Shown here one piece after another: positions 52,090-59,637 of a stretch of 64,000 bases of DNA. Positions within the stretch are counted from its first letter, which is position 1; each line of letters begins with the position of its first letter. This DNA comes from Deltaproteobacteria bacterium (GTDB lineage: Bacteria; Myxococcota_A; Polyangia; Nannocystales; Nannocystaceae), in assembly GCA_016709225.1 (NCBI GenBank), contig JADJEE010000001.1:2790001-2854000 (forward strand), read 5' to 3'. Both the position numbers and the translations under genes were made by a program. The notes under the pieces were generated by a model. It ran no database searches and was not told where the DNA came from. It was given only the letters and a program-made list of their open reading frames with translations.

Positions 52090-53541
52090 TCAGAATACCA
52101 GGCTCATGCCCGAGCCGTGCGCGGCCTCGACGAAGGCGGCGACGCCACCGTACTCGAGGTTGCTCCGCGGCTGCAGGTCGCGCTTGGTGATGCCCATGAC
52201 CTGCATGCTCATGGTGCACGCGATGAAGCGGATGCCCTGCTCTTCGGCCGACTCGAGCAACTGCTGCAGGCTCATGATGTTGTTCCGCTTCATGATCATG
52301 TCGAGCATCTGCTTGCCCATGCCGCCGAAGTTGAGCTTGCCGAGCGCCTGATGCTTGGGGCCCTTGGGCATCATCCACTTCAGCATGCGCTGCATCCACG
52401 AGACCTTCTGGTGCGGCGCGTTCTCGTTCGGCGTATCGCCGCGCAGGAGGTTCAGGCCCCAGAAGGTGAAGAACATGACGACCTCGCGCCCCTGCGAGGC
52501 GGCACCGACGGCGACCAACAACGCCGCCAGCAGTGCCTCTTGATCGTTGTGCAGCACCAGCAACGTGCAGCGGTTGGCGTGGGGCGAGCTCGCCACCGCG
52601 GCGGGCTCACGCACCGCCAAGGCCGTGCTCGGCGGCGTCACGACCCGCGGCGGCGGCTCACGCATCTCGAGCTCCGCCGCGACCGGGCCGCGGGTGTCGA
52701 GCCCGAGCAACGCGTGGCCGTGCGCGGCACACCACTGCACGATCTCCCGCGACAGCTCCGGGTTGTCGGCGAGTACCCGCAGGCGCTGCCCCGCCTGGCT
52801 GCCGCGCGCGACCTCGTCGAGCCGGGCCATCCAGCCCGACGGCGGGCCGTCGAGGCGCAGCTCGAGCAGGCTGGTCATGCGCAGCGACGACGACGACAGC
52901 GACGACGACGACGACAGCGACGACGACGACGACAGCGAGGCCGAGCCAGGGTCGGTCACGATCTGCGGTGTCGCCATCGCCGGGGTGCCGCGGCGGCGCG
53001 CACCGACCACCCGCACGCGGGCGTGGAACTCTGCGCCGCGGCGCTCGATCGACAGCAGGGTCGCGCCGCTGGTCCGACACCAGCTGGCGACGTCGAGCTG
53101 GAACGCGTCGTCGTCGGCCATGACCTCGACCTCGGTGCCGGCCGGCAACGACTTGGCGAGTCGCGACAGCGTGAGGATCGGCTGCGGGCACTGCATGCCG
53201 CGACAATCGAGCGACTCGCTGCGCGGCGCGACGTTGGCGCTGGGCTCCGGCGTCGGGGCCAACAGCGGCGGCGCGGTCGAGAGCCCTGCGTCGGCACCGA
53301 TGATGCGCACGACCGCGAGGTGCTGCTCGCCGCTGGTCTGCAGGCTCACGAGCTCGGCCTTCGACGAGGTGCACCAGCTGCGCAGATCGAGCGGGAACGC
53401 GGCGTCGTCGGCCGCGATCTCGATGACGCCGCCGCCGCGGGCCTTGAGCGTGCGAGCCGCCTTGGCGGTGGCCATGATGGGCGCGGGACAGTGCTGGCCG
53501 CGGCAGTCGATGCGATAGGTGGAGGCTTCGGACATGGACAT
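52090..53541 (-). CDS. TusA-TusA-TusA-like-DsrE2 fusion
   Basis: A 483-residue fusion for sulfur transfer. TusA domain 1 (residues 8-85) has RIDCRGQHCPAPIM with Cys18, and domain 2 (109-182) has SLDCRGMQCPQPIL with Cys118. A Ser-rich linker (200-219) precedes a third TusA-like fold (224-290), in which the CPxP is lost (RLDGPPSGWM). Residues 325-483 are a DsrE2 (peroxiredoxin-like, DsrE/F) domain (VVMFFTFWGLNLLRG, GIRFIACTMSMQVMGIT with a conserved Cys). Single TusA-DsrE2 fusions are known; three TusA units are unusual. GAGGAG lies 6 nt before the ATG at 53541. The rhodanese follows. Confidence 0.9.
   Translation of the reverse strand: MSMSEASTYRIDCRGQHCPAPIMATAKAARTLKARGGGVIEIAADDAAFPLDLRSWCTSSKAELVSLQTSGEQHLAVVRIIGADAGLSTAPPLLAPTPEPSANVAPRSESLDCRGMQCPQPILTLSRLAKSLPAGTEVEVMADDDAFQLDVASWCRTSGATLLSIERRGAEFHARVRVVGARRRGTPAMATPQIVTDPGSASLSSSSSLSSSSSLSSSSLRMTSLLELRLDGPPSGWMARLDEVARGSQAGQRLRVLADNPELSREIVQWCAAHGHALLGLDTRGPVAAELEMREPPPRVVTPPSTALAVREPAAVASSPHANRCTLLVLHNDQEALLAALLVAVGAASQGREVVMFFTFWGLNLLRGDTPNENAPHQKVSWMQRMLKWMMPKGPKHQALGKLNFGGMGKQMLDMIMKRNNIMSLQQLLESAEEQGIRFIACTMSMQVMGITKRDLQPRSNLEYGGVAAFVEAAHGSGMSLVF
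52883..52938. repeat. GAC/AGC tandem repeat encoding a Ser linker
   Basis: About three 15- to 18-bp units of AGCGACGACGACGAC type. On the minus strand they encode the Leu/Ser-rich linker between TusA domain 2 and the third TusA-like domain. In-frame and length-variable in principle. Confidence 0.75.
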
Positions 53542-53603
53542 GGGTCACTCCTCTCGGATCGTTGCGCTGACGGCCGGCGCCGCCACGCGGGTCGCGGCCG
53601 CTG

Positions 53604-55331
53604 CTAGCCCGGGCCGCCGTGCGCACCGGCGAGGCCACGGCGCACGGTCATCAGCTCGCGGAAGACCTGGCCGTACTCCCGCTCCATCTCGGCGTGGAAG
53701 CCCGGCACCACCTCGAGCCCCTCGGCCACCACCAGCTCCCGCAGGGCACGAGCGAGCCGCGCGAGGTGATCGGCGCCGAGGATGCGCGAGCTGGTCTCGA
53801 TGCTATGGCACATCCGACGCACGCCATCGGCATCGCCACGCTCGCTGCAGTCCTCGAGCTGTGCCATCGACTCGGGTAGCTCGCCGATGAAGGCGTCGAC
53901 GGTCTGCAGGGCCAGCTCGGGGCTCTCGACGATGAGGGCCTGCAGCGCGCTGGCGTCGAGCGACCGTGCCGGCGTCGACCACGGTGACGGGTCGCTGGCC
54001 TGCTGCGATCGCGCGCCCGCGATCTCGTGGAACAGCTGCTCGAGCGCCGCGAGCTGACCCGGCAGCTCCACGAACATCCGCACCGAGTGCGGATCGAACT
54101 CGGCGGTGACGCGACGGTAGCCCGTCACCACGGTCGCGCGCTCCGGGTAGTGCTCGTGCAGGTACGCGACCACGTCGCCGACGTCGACGCCGTGCAGGTC
54201 CGAACTCAAGAGGACGACGTCGTACTGCCCATGATCCGAACGGGTCGCGCGCCGCGGGTCGCTGGTGACCTCCACCGCGCACGGCAGCTTGCGCAGGTAG
54301 CCCTGCACGAGCTTCTGCGAGATCGGGTTGGGGTCGACCAGCAACACCCGCACCGCCTGGGCGTGACGTCCCGAGTCCTCGCGGGTGCGCAGCGACGGCG
54401 CCCCACCGCCCTCACCCCACTGCGGCGGCGGAGCGATCGCGGCCGTGCTCGGCGCAGCTTGTCGATAGCCGCCGCTGACCTCCTGCCACAGCCGCAGGAA
54501 CTCGCCCGCGCTGGGACGACGGCCTGGATCGGGATCGAGCAGTCGGGCCACGAGCGCACGCATCGACGGCGGCACACCAGGGTTGGCGATGCCGACGTCC
54601 TGCGAGCGCCGATCAAACGATGACACCACCCCATCACCGACCGCCCGATGGTGGAATGTACCCGCCAACGCCCACCAGAGGATCGCGCCGAGGGCGTACA
54701 TGTCGGAGGCTGGCACCGCATTGCCGAGGAACTGCTCGGGTGCGATGAAGCCCGGGGTGCCGATCGCACCGACGGTGCCGCGGGACTGGCCATCGAGCTT
54801 CGCGATGCCGAAGTCCAGCAGCGTCACCTTGGGCTTGCCGGTGGCGTCGCTGCCCCACATCACGTTGTCGGGCGAGACGTCGCGGTGCACCACGCCTGCG
54901 GCGTGGATCGCCTGCAGTGCGGAGGCCAGCTGCGTGAAGCAGATCGCGACCATCTCGGGCGCCATCGGGCCGTCGGCGCCGCGCAGGTGGTCCGCGAGCG
55001 TGCGCCCCTCGACGAACTCCATCGCGATCGCCGGCAGACCGTCGCCGGTCTGCCCCGCGCCGAAGACCGACACGAGGTTGGGATGTCGGATGCTGTTGAT
55101 CGCGCGCAGCTCGTCGGCGAAGCGCCGTCGTACCTGATCCGCGTGTTGCCCTTCGAGCAGGTGCGGCCGCGCGATCTTGACGACCGCAGGCCGTGCGTGG
55201 CGGACATCGGTGGCCCGGAATGCGACCGCGTACGCGCCCGACCCGATCACGCGATCGAGCCGAAACCACCCCAGCACGAGCTGGCCGACGCGCGGGCCCG
55301 ACTCGCCGGATCGCGGAGAAACGAAATTCAT
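53604..55331 (-). CDS. Ser/Thr kinase - pseudo-receiver - HPt hybrid
   Basis: A 575-residue cytoplasmic protein joining three signalling modules. A Hanks-type kinase (residues 20-290) has Lys52 in AVVKIARP, VVHRDVSPDNVMW (149-155), LLDFGIAKLD (DFG 173-175) and FIAPEQF. A receiver-like domain (326-435) starts VRVLLVDPNPISQKL, but the phosphoacceptor position reads DVVLLSSDLHGVD, with Ser376 where Asp is expected, and the conserved Lys is missing. An HPt domain (457-560) has MCHSIETSSRILGADHL with His509. The mix suggests cross-talk between Ser/Thr and His-Asp signalling. It precedes the sulfur-transfer genes by 62 bp. A palindrome lies upstream. Confidence 0.88.
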   Translation of the reverse strand: MNFVSPRSGESGPRVGQLVLGWFRLDRVIGSGAYAVAFRATDVRHARPAVVKIARPHLLEGQHADQVRRRFADELRAINSIRHPNLVSVFGAGQTGDGLPAIAMEFVEGRTLADHLRGADGPMAPEMVAICFTQLASALQAIHAAGVVHRDVSPDNVMWGSDATGKPKVTLLDFGIAKLDGQSRGTVGAIGTPGFIAPEQFLGNAVPASDMYALGAILWWALAGTFHHRAVGDGVVSSFDRRSQDVGIANPGVPPSMRALVARLLDPDPGRRPSAGEFLRLWQEVSGGYRQAAPSTAAIAPPPQWGEGGGAPSLRTREDSGRHAQAVRVLLVDPNPISQKLVQGYLRKLPCAVEVTSDPRRATRSDHGQYDVVLLSSDLHGVDVGDVVAYLHEHYPERATVVTGYRRVTAEFDPHSVRMFVELPGQLAALEQLFHEIAGARSQQASDPSPWSTPARSLDASALQALIVESPELALQTVDAFIGELPESMAQLEDCSERGDADGVRRMCHSIETSSRILGADHLARLARALRELVVAEGLEVVPGFHAEMEREYGQVFRELMTVRRGLAGAHGGPG

Positions 55332-55356
55332 CGCGGCACCTTGGACAAACAGAGTG

Positions 55357-55390
55357 ACCGAATTACCAATTCGGTGATCCGCAATTCGGT
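55357..55390. promoter_or_regulatory. Operator-like palindrome with a third half-site
   Basis: ACCGAATT-acc-AATTCGGT (55357-55375) is an 8-bp perfect inverted repeat; AATTCGGT recurs at 55383-55390. It lies 26-59 bp upstream of the hybrid kinase ATG, in an A+T-richer stretch likely to hold its promoter. Confidence 0.55.
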
Positions 55391-55502
55391 GAGAGCCGCG
55401 ACGTTTCTTTCATTTTCTCCTTCCCGCCCGCGCTCCGACCGCGAGCGGTCCCTGCCATCGGGGTGAATCGCCCCGCGCACGTCGGTGCGCAGCGGAAGCT
55501 GT

Positions 55503-55718
55503 TCAAGGTTCGAGCTCGCGCAGCGTCTCGCGATTGGCCCGCGCCTGCGCACGTCGTGCCCGCGACAACACCTTCGGCGGCGCACAGTCGGGCGACGCGT
55601 GCTCGTCGAACCAGAACGCCCCGTGCACGGCGAAGTCCCGCGGCGCGGGCCGCCCATCGCAGCGCCCGGCGCGTTCGAAGCAGTCGCAGCGGTCCGAGCT
55701 GAAGGCGCCGTGGGTCAT
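55503..55718 (-). CDS. Small hypothetical protein with Cys cluster
   Basis: A 71-residue open frame (start MTHGAFSSDRCDCFERAG) whose codons end in G or C almost throughout, as in true genes here. CDCFERAGRC gives three close cysteines, and a fourth lies in SPDCAPPK; the C-terminus is basic. Zinc binding is possible, but the family is unknown. It lies 31 bp after the FkbM gene; an in-frame GTG at 55748 would add ten residues. The 170 bp downstream hold the kinase promoter region. Confidence 0.5.
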   Translation of the reverse strand: MTHGAFSSDRCDCFERAGRCDGRPAPRDFAVHGAFWFDEHASPDCAPPKVLSRARRAQARANRETLRELEP

Positions 55719-55749
55719 GCGGGCACTGGTGCCCGCAGACCCCGGCACG

Positions 55750-56910
55750 TTACGGCAGGCGCTCGCGCGGCACCGCGTAGAGGATGCACTCCCAGCGACC
55801 GTAGGAGTAGTGGCGCACGTGGAAGTCGTAGTCGTCGAGCATCGCCGCGAGCCGCAGCGGCAGCTCCCACATGTGCTCCGGCCAGTGGTAGATGGAGATC
55901 GCGAGCTGGGGTCGATGTCGCGCCAGGGTCGCGGTCATGCCGTCGATCACCGCAGGCTCGGCCCCTTCGACGTCGAGCTTCACGAGGTCGACGCGCTCGA
56001 GCCGCTGCGCGGCGACGAGCCCGTCCACGCTCGTGCAGGGGGACTCGACCTCCTCGAAGTGATGGAGGTTGCGATCCTTGTACTGGCTGAGCACGGTGCC
56101 GTCGTCGGTGATCGGCAGCCGCACGCGACCGCCGTGGGACCACAGCGCCTCGCGGACCTCGACGAAGGCACCCGGCAACGCCTCGACGATCGGGCGCGCG
56201 AATCCGCTGAGACGATCGAAGCCACTGGGGTCGGCGCTGATCACCCGCAGGTCGCCGCCGGTGAGCGCGGCGAAGTACGGCAGCTCGAAGCCCTCCTGCA
56301 CGCCGCCGTTGACGATGACCATGCCCGGTGACCAGCGCAGACACTCGAAGTACTGCACCGTGCGGCCGACCGTGCGCACGTAGTGCTCGAAGAGATCACT
56401 GAGCGTGCCGTAGATCAGCCGATCGTAGGTCGCGCGGCTCACCTCGTCGGCGAGCAGCGCCCGCACGGCGGCGACCGCCTCGGGGTGGGCGGCGGCGCGC
56501 TGCTGCAGGAACCGCAAGGTGTCGCGGTCGCGCTCGACGAGGATGCCCTCGTCGACGGCGATCTTGCCGAACTGCGTGACGTGATCGCGCGCCTCGTCGG
56601 GGCCAATGGGCCCGCTGCAGGCCACGCTCGGCCACTTCGCGAGCGCGCGTGCGAATGCCGTGAAGCCCCACACGTTGCCGTCGGGCACCAACAACACCCG
56701 CGCGTGCTCGGGCAGCTCCGCGCGCCGGGGGCCGAACACCCACGACGGCCACTGCGGCGTCGCGAGCACGGGCGTCACGGGGCCGGGGCCGCTCGCGGCG
56801 GCGCCGAAGCGCTCGAGCAGGGCCGCCGCGTCGTCGATGGTCTCGGGCGCATCGATGAGCTCGAACGGCCCGGGGAGCTCACACGCGGCGGGGGCGAGCA
56901 GATACTCCAT
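55750..56910 (-). CDS. FkbM-family methyltransferase
   Basis: About 386 residues. The C-terminal FkbM domain (about residues 200-360) has GMVIVNGGVQEGFELPYFAA in the SAM-binding position and DLVKLDVEGAEPAVIDGM, the family signature. FkbM enzymes O-methylate small molecules or sugars. The N-terminal 190 residues are an unrecognised alpha/beta part (VLATPQWPSWVFGPRRAELP). The ATG at 56910 (MEYLLAPAA) has GAGG about 10 nt upstream; the frame is open to 56991. Neighbours are glyoxalase I upstream and the small Cys protein downstream, giving no clear pathway. Confidence 0.83.
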   Translation of the reverse strand: MEYLLAPAACELPGPFELIDAPETIDDAAALLERFGAAASGPGPVTPVLATPQWPSWVFGPRRAELPEHARVLLVPDGNVWGFTAFARALAKWPSVACSGPIGPDEARDHVTQFGKIAVDEGILVERDRDTLRFLQQRAAAHPEAVAAVRALLADEVSRATYDRLIYGTLSDLFEHYVRTVGRTVQYFECLRWSPGMVIVNGGVQEGFELPYFAALTGGDLRVISADPSGFDRLSGFARPIVEALPGAFVEVREALWSHGGRVRLPITDDGTVLSQYKDRNLHHFEEVESPCTSVDGLVAAQRLERVDLVKLDVEGAEPAVIDGMTATLARHRPQLAISIYHWPEHMWELPLRLAAMLDDYDFHVRHYSYGRWECILYAVPRERLP

Positions 56911-57021
56911 GGCTGCTTTGCCTCGTAACGTGCTCGCACGCCGCGCGCCGCCGGTCGGCCCGAATGTGGTCGCCGCGCGTGGCTCCGACACCGGCCAGCG
57001 TGTCCCGCCACGGGACGCTCG

Positions 57022-57438
57022 CTACCAGCTGCCGGTGTTCGGCATCGACGACCACGGCTCGGCCGGTGCGAGCGCCTCGCCGCGCTGCAACAGCTCCACC
57101 GAGATCGCGTCGGGCGAGCGCACGAACGCCATGCGACCGTCGCGGGGCGGACGCAAGATGGTCACCCCCGCGGCCTGCAGCCGAGCACACACCGCGTAGA
57201 TGTCATCGACCTCGTATGCGACGTGCCCGAAGTTGCGGCCGCCGTCGTACGGCTCGCGCTGGTCCCAGTTGTGCGTGAGCTCGAGCTCCGGCTCGCCGGG
57301 CGCGGTGGCGAGGAACACCAGCGTGAAGCGCCCGTTGGGCTCGTCGCGGCGCCGTTGCTCGCTCAAGCCGAGCGCACCGAAGAACTCGAGCGCAGCGGGG
57401 AGATCGAGCACGCGGATCATCGTGTGGAGGTACTTCAT
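57022..57438 (-). CDS. gloA: Lactoylglutathione lyase (glyoxalase I)
   Basis: A 138-residue enzyme that isomerises the methylglyoxal-glutathione hemithioacetal to lactoylglutathione in the cytoplasm. The four metal ligands are in place: His5 (YLHTMIRV), Glu53 (ELELTHNW), His72 (NFGHVAYEVDD) and Glu115 (ISVELLQRG). Length and the LTHNWDQREPYDGG and PRDGRMAFVRSPD segments match the family well. The ATG at 57438 begins the first strand. It lies 111 bp upstream of the FkbM gene and 38 bp downstream of the unknown gene at 57477. A glyoxalase II-like MBL protein is at 21229. Confidence 0.93.
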   Translation of the reverse strand: MKYLHTMIRVLDLPAALEFFGALGLSEQRRRDEPNGRFTLVFLATAPGEPELELTHNWDQREPYDGGRNFGHVAYEVDDIYAVCARLQAAGVTILRPPRDGRMAFVRSPDAISVELLQRGEALAPAEPWSSMPNTGSW

Positions 57439-57476
57439 GGCGGCGGGCGCCCGAGCGTACCAGGCCGGACGCGGCC

Positions 57477-58169
57477 TCACACACCGAGCGCCGCGGGCGT
57501 CGGCGCGAACCACCGCAGGAAACGCACCACCGCCTCACGATCGATGGTCACCAGACGCCAGCCGCGCGCGGCCCACACCGCGGCGGGCCGCTGTGCCGGC
57601 GAAGCAGCGCGCAGCGCCTCGTAGAGGTCGAAGGCGGTCACGCCGTTCGCGAAGTCATCCTTCACGACCAGGCGATTCTCGCGACGCAGCGCCGCGAGCT
57701 CGCGGTACCCCGGCGAGCCGACGAAGGCCAACCGCTGCGGGAACGAGGCGTAGACCTCGGGGTCGCGGATCGAACGCTCGGCCCAGAACTCGGCGTAGCG
57801 CGACGCATAGTTGATGCCGGCCTGGGCCAGGCCCTCGAACGAGATGCCCAGGGTCGCCGACCAGTTCTCGTCGCCCAGTGCGAGGTCGACGCTACCTGGC
57901 ACCCGCGGATACTCCTCCTGCAAGAGCGCGAGCGTGCTGCGGTAGAGCACGATCCACTTGCGCACGATGTCGAGCAGGAATCGCGGATCGACGCCCTTGA
58001 AGAGCTCCGGCCGCGAGCGCCCGAGGTTGCGCAGGAAGAACTGATGAATCGACAGGAACTTCGTGCGCAGGACGTCGGCGTCGAGATCGGGATCGACCTG
58101 CAACACCCACGAGGCCGCCCGCAGATCGGCGACCAGGAACTTCATCTGCTCCGCCAACATCGTCGCCAT
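57477..58169 (-). CDS. Unknown protein next to the Gly-rich peptide gene
   Basis: A 230-residue soluble, mostly helical protein (MKFLVADLRAASWVLQVDPD, KFLSIHQFFLRNLGRSRPEL, FLLDIVRKWIVLYRSTLALL, FNAERS-like AEFWAERSIRDPEVY). No motif recognised. GGAGG lies 7 nt before the ATG at 58169, fixing the start. It is the gene directly downstream (129 bp) of the RiPP-precursor-like peptide on the same strand, so a role in that peptide's maturation, binding or immunity is possible, but this is only positional. Confidence 0.7.
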   Translation of the reverse strand: MATMLAEQMKFLVADLRAASWVLQVDPDLDADVLRTKFLSIHQFFLRNLGRSRPELFKGVDPRFLLDIVRKWIVLYRSTLALLQEEYPRVPGSVDLALGDENWSATLGISFEGLAQAGINYASRYAEFWAERSIRDPEVYASFPQRLAFVGSPGYRELAALRRENRLVVKDDFANGVTAFDLYEALRAASPAQRPAAVWAARGWRLVTIDREAVVRFLRWFAPTPAALGV

Positions 58170-58298
58170 CGTTCATCCTCCGTCGCCGTGGCGCCGGACC
58201 GCACGCGGGGTCGAGCCTTCCGCGTGGCTGCGCCGGTGGGGCGACGTCGGATTTCGTCGTCGCCCCAACCCGCGCAGACCGGTCGCCGCGTGTCGTCG

Positions 58299-58559
58299 TC
58301 AGTACCAGCCGCCGCCGCCGCCGTAGCCACCGCCCCAGCCGCCGCCGCCCCCGTAACCACCGCCATAGCCACCGCCCCAACCACCGCCATAGCCGCCGTA
58401 GCTCGCGTTGGTCGGGCCAGGTCCGCCACCCCAGCCGCCGCCTTCCCAACCCCATTCACGGCCACCGGCGACGGTCGCGAGCGCAGCGTCGTCGACCGCC
58501 TCGATGGTCGTGGTCGGGTTCTGGGAGACGGTGGTGTCCTGGGTCTTGATTCGCTTCAT
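58299..58559 (-). CDS. Gly/Trp/Tyr-rich peptide with double-glycine leader (RiPP-precursor-like)
   Basis: An 86-residue peptide. Residues 1-33 are leader-like (start MKRIKTQDTTVSQNPTTTIE) and end with EAVDDAALATVAGG, a typical double-glycine cleavage motif after an acidic/hydrophobic helix. The 53-residue core is glycine-rich, with six Trp and six Tyr, in GGGW, GGGY and GGYGGG units, and ends GWY. AGAGGA lies 8 nt before the ATG. This matches the layout of ribosomally made, modified peptides or a secreted structural Gly-rich peptide. No radical-SAM enzyme, cyclase or peptidase-transporter lies nearby. The nearest same-strand gene is the unknown at 57477; a sulfotransferase-like gene is divergent at 58730. 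Confidence 0.78.
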   Translation of the reverse strand: MKRIKTQDTTVSQNPTTTIEAVDDAALATVAGGREWGWEGGGWGGGPGPTNASYGGYGGGWGGGYGGGYGGGGGWGGGYGGGGGWY

Positions 58560-58729
58560 CGTGTCGTCCTCTCGTGTGCCGCTGCCCCGTCCCTCGCAAT
58601 CGCTGTTGCGTGGCGGGCCCGCAGGGTTCCCGCAATCGACGAACCCGAGCACCGCGCGAGCTCCCGCGCACCTCAGGAACCCGCGAGCCCGTCCACGGAA
58701 CGTGCGAGGAGGCGAAAGGCAGGCGGATC

Positions 58730-59572
58730 ATGTTCATCGTCTCCGGTACCAAGCGCAGTGGCACTTCGATGTGGATGCAGACGCTGGTCGCGGCGGGCTT
58801 CGAGGTCGAGGGCGTCGCGTTCCCGAAGAACTGGGGCGCAGGCTCGCTGCGCGACGCAAACCCCGACGGCTTCTACGAAGGGCTCTATCGCGACGGCATC
58901 TTCTTTGGCACCAACCCGCACCCCGAGACCGGCGCGTACGTGCGGCCCGAGCAGACCCGCGGACGCGTCACCAAGGTCTTCATCCCCGGGGTCGTGCGCA
59001 CCGAGCTCGGCTTCATCGACGGCGTGGTCGCGAACGTCCGCGCGTGGCGTGACTACGAGGCCTCGGTCGCGCGCCTGTGGGCGCTCGAGGATCAGCAACG
59101 CGCGGTCGAGGCCCCCGATGAACCGATCCCGATGCGGGTGCCGGGTGCGCTCGAGTGGTGGTCGGAGAACTTCTCGTTGCTGCGCGACCAGGCCCAGCGC
59201 GGCTACCCGATGGTGCTGCAGACCTACGAGCAGGTGCTCGCCGACCCCGAGCCGTACGTGCGCCGCGTGATCGAGCTGGCCGGCGGCGGCAACGTCGAGG
59301 CCGCCGTTGCGGCGGTGAAGCCCGAGTCACGCACGCAGCGGGCCTCCCACTCCGACGCGATCGAGCCCCGCATTGCGCAGATCTTCGACGAGCTCCACGG
59401 CGCCATCGAGCGCCGCACGCCGATCGAAGGCGCGTTCCTGCGGCTGCTGGTGGAGACCAACCGCGAGCTGCAGCCCCGCCTGCTCGACATCAAGTTCGAG
59501 CGCACCCGCAAGATGGTGCTGGCCGGATCACCCCCGCCGCCGCTCTTCATGATGGCCGCGGCCATGGGCTGA
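58730..59572 (+). CDS. Sulfotransferase-like P-loop protein
   Basis: A 280-residue cytoplasmic protein. The N-terminus MFIVSGTKRSGTSMWMQTLV is a P-loop/5'-PSB motif of the PAPS-dependent sulfotransferase superfamily (GxxRSGTS). The segment YPMVLQTYEQVLADPEPYVR matches the later family block with the donor-binding region, but the 3'-PB Arg/Ser motif (RxxxxxxxS) is not evident. Sulfation of a small molecule or peptide is possible. It is divergent from the Gly/Tyr-rich peptide gene with a 170-bp gap, so tyrosine or other sulfation of that peptide could be considered, without direct evidence. Confidence 0.7.
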   Translation: MFIVSGTKRSGTSMWMQTLVAAGFEVEGVAFPKNWGAGSLRDANPDGFYEGLYRDGIFFGTNPHPETGAYVRPEQTRGRVTKVFIPGVVRTELGFIDGVVANVRAWRDYEASVARLWALEDQQRAVEAPDEPIPMRVPGALEWWSENFSLLRDQAQRGYPMVLQTYEQVLADPEPYVRRVIELAGGGNVEAAVAAVKPESRTQRASHSDAIEPRIAQIFDELHGAIERRTPIEGAFLRLLVETNRELQPRLLDIKFERTRKMVLAGSPPPPLFMMAAAMG

Positions 59573-59637
59573 ACGCCGGCGCCTCGGTGAAGCGGCCCTA
59601 GATCGGTTCGCGCCGGCGGTGCGTTGGCAGCCCCACG

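Noticed and set aside
52883..52938. GAC-rich tandem repeat as a regulatory array
   Set aside because: It is in frame inside the TusA-DsrE2 gene and encodes a Ser linker.
50683..53607. 974-codon open frame on the plus strand
   Set aside because: Antisense to the catalase-like, membrane, rhodanese and TusA-DsrE2 genes, all of which have recognisable motifs.
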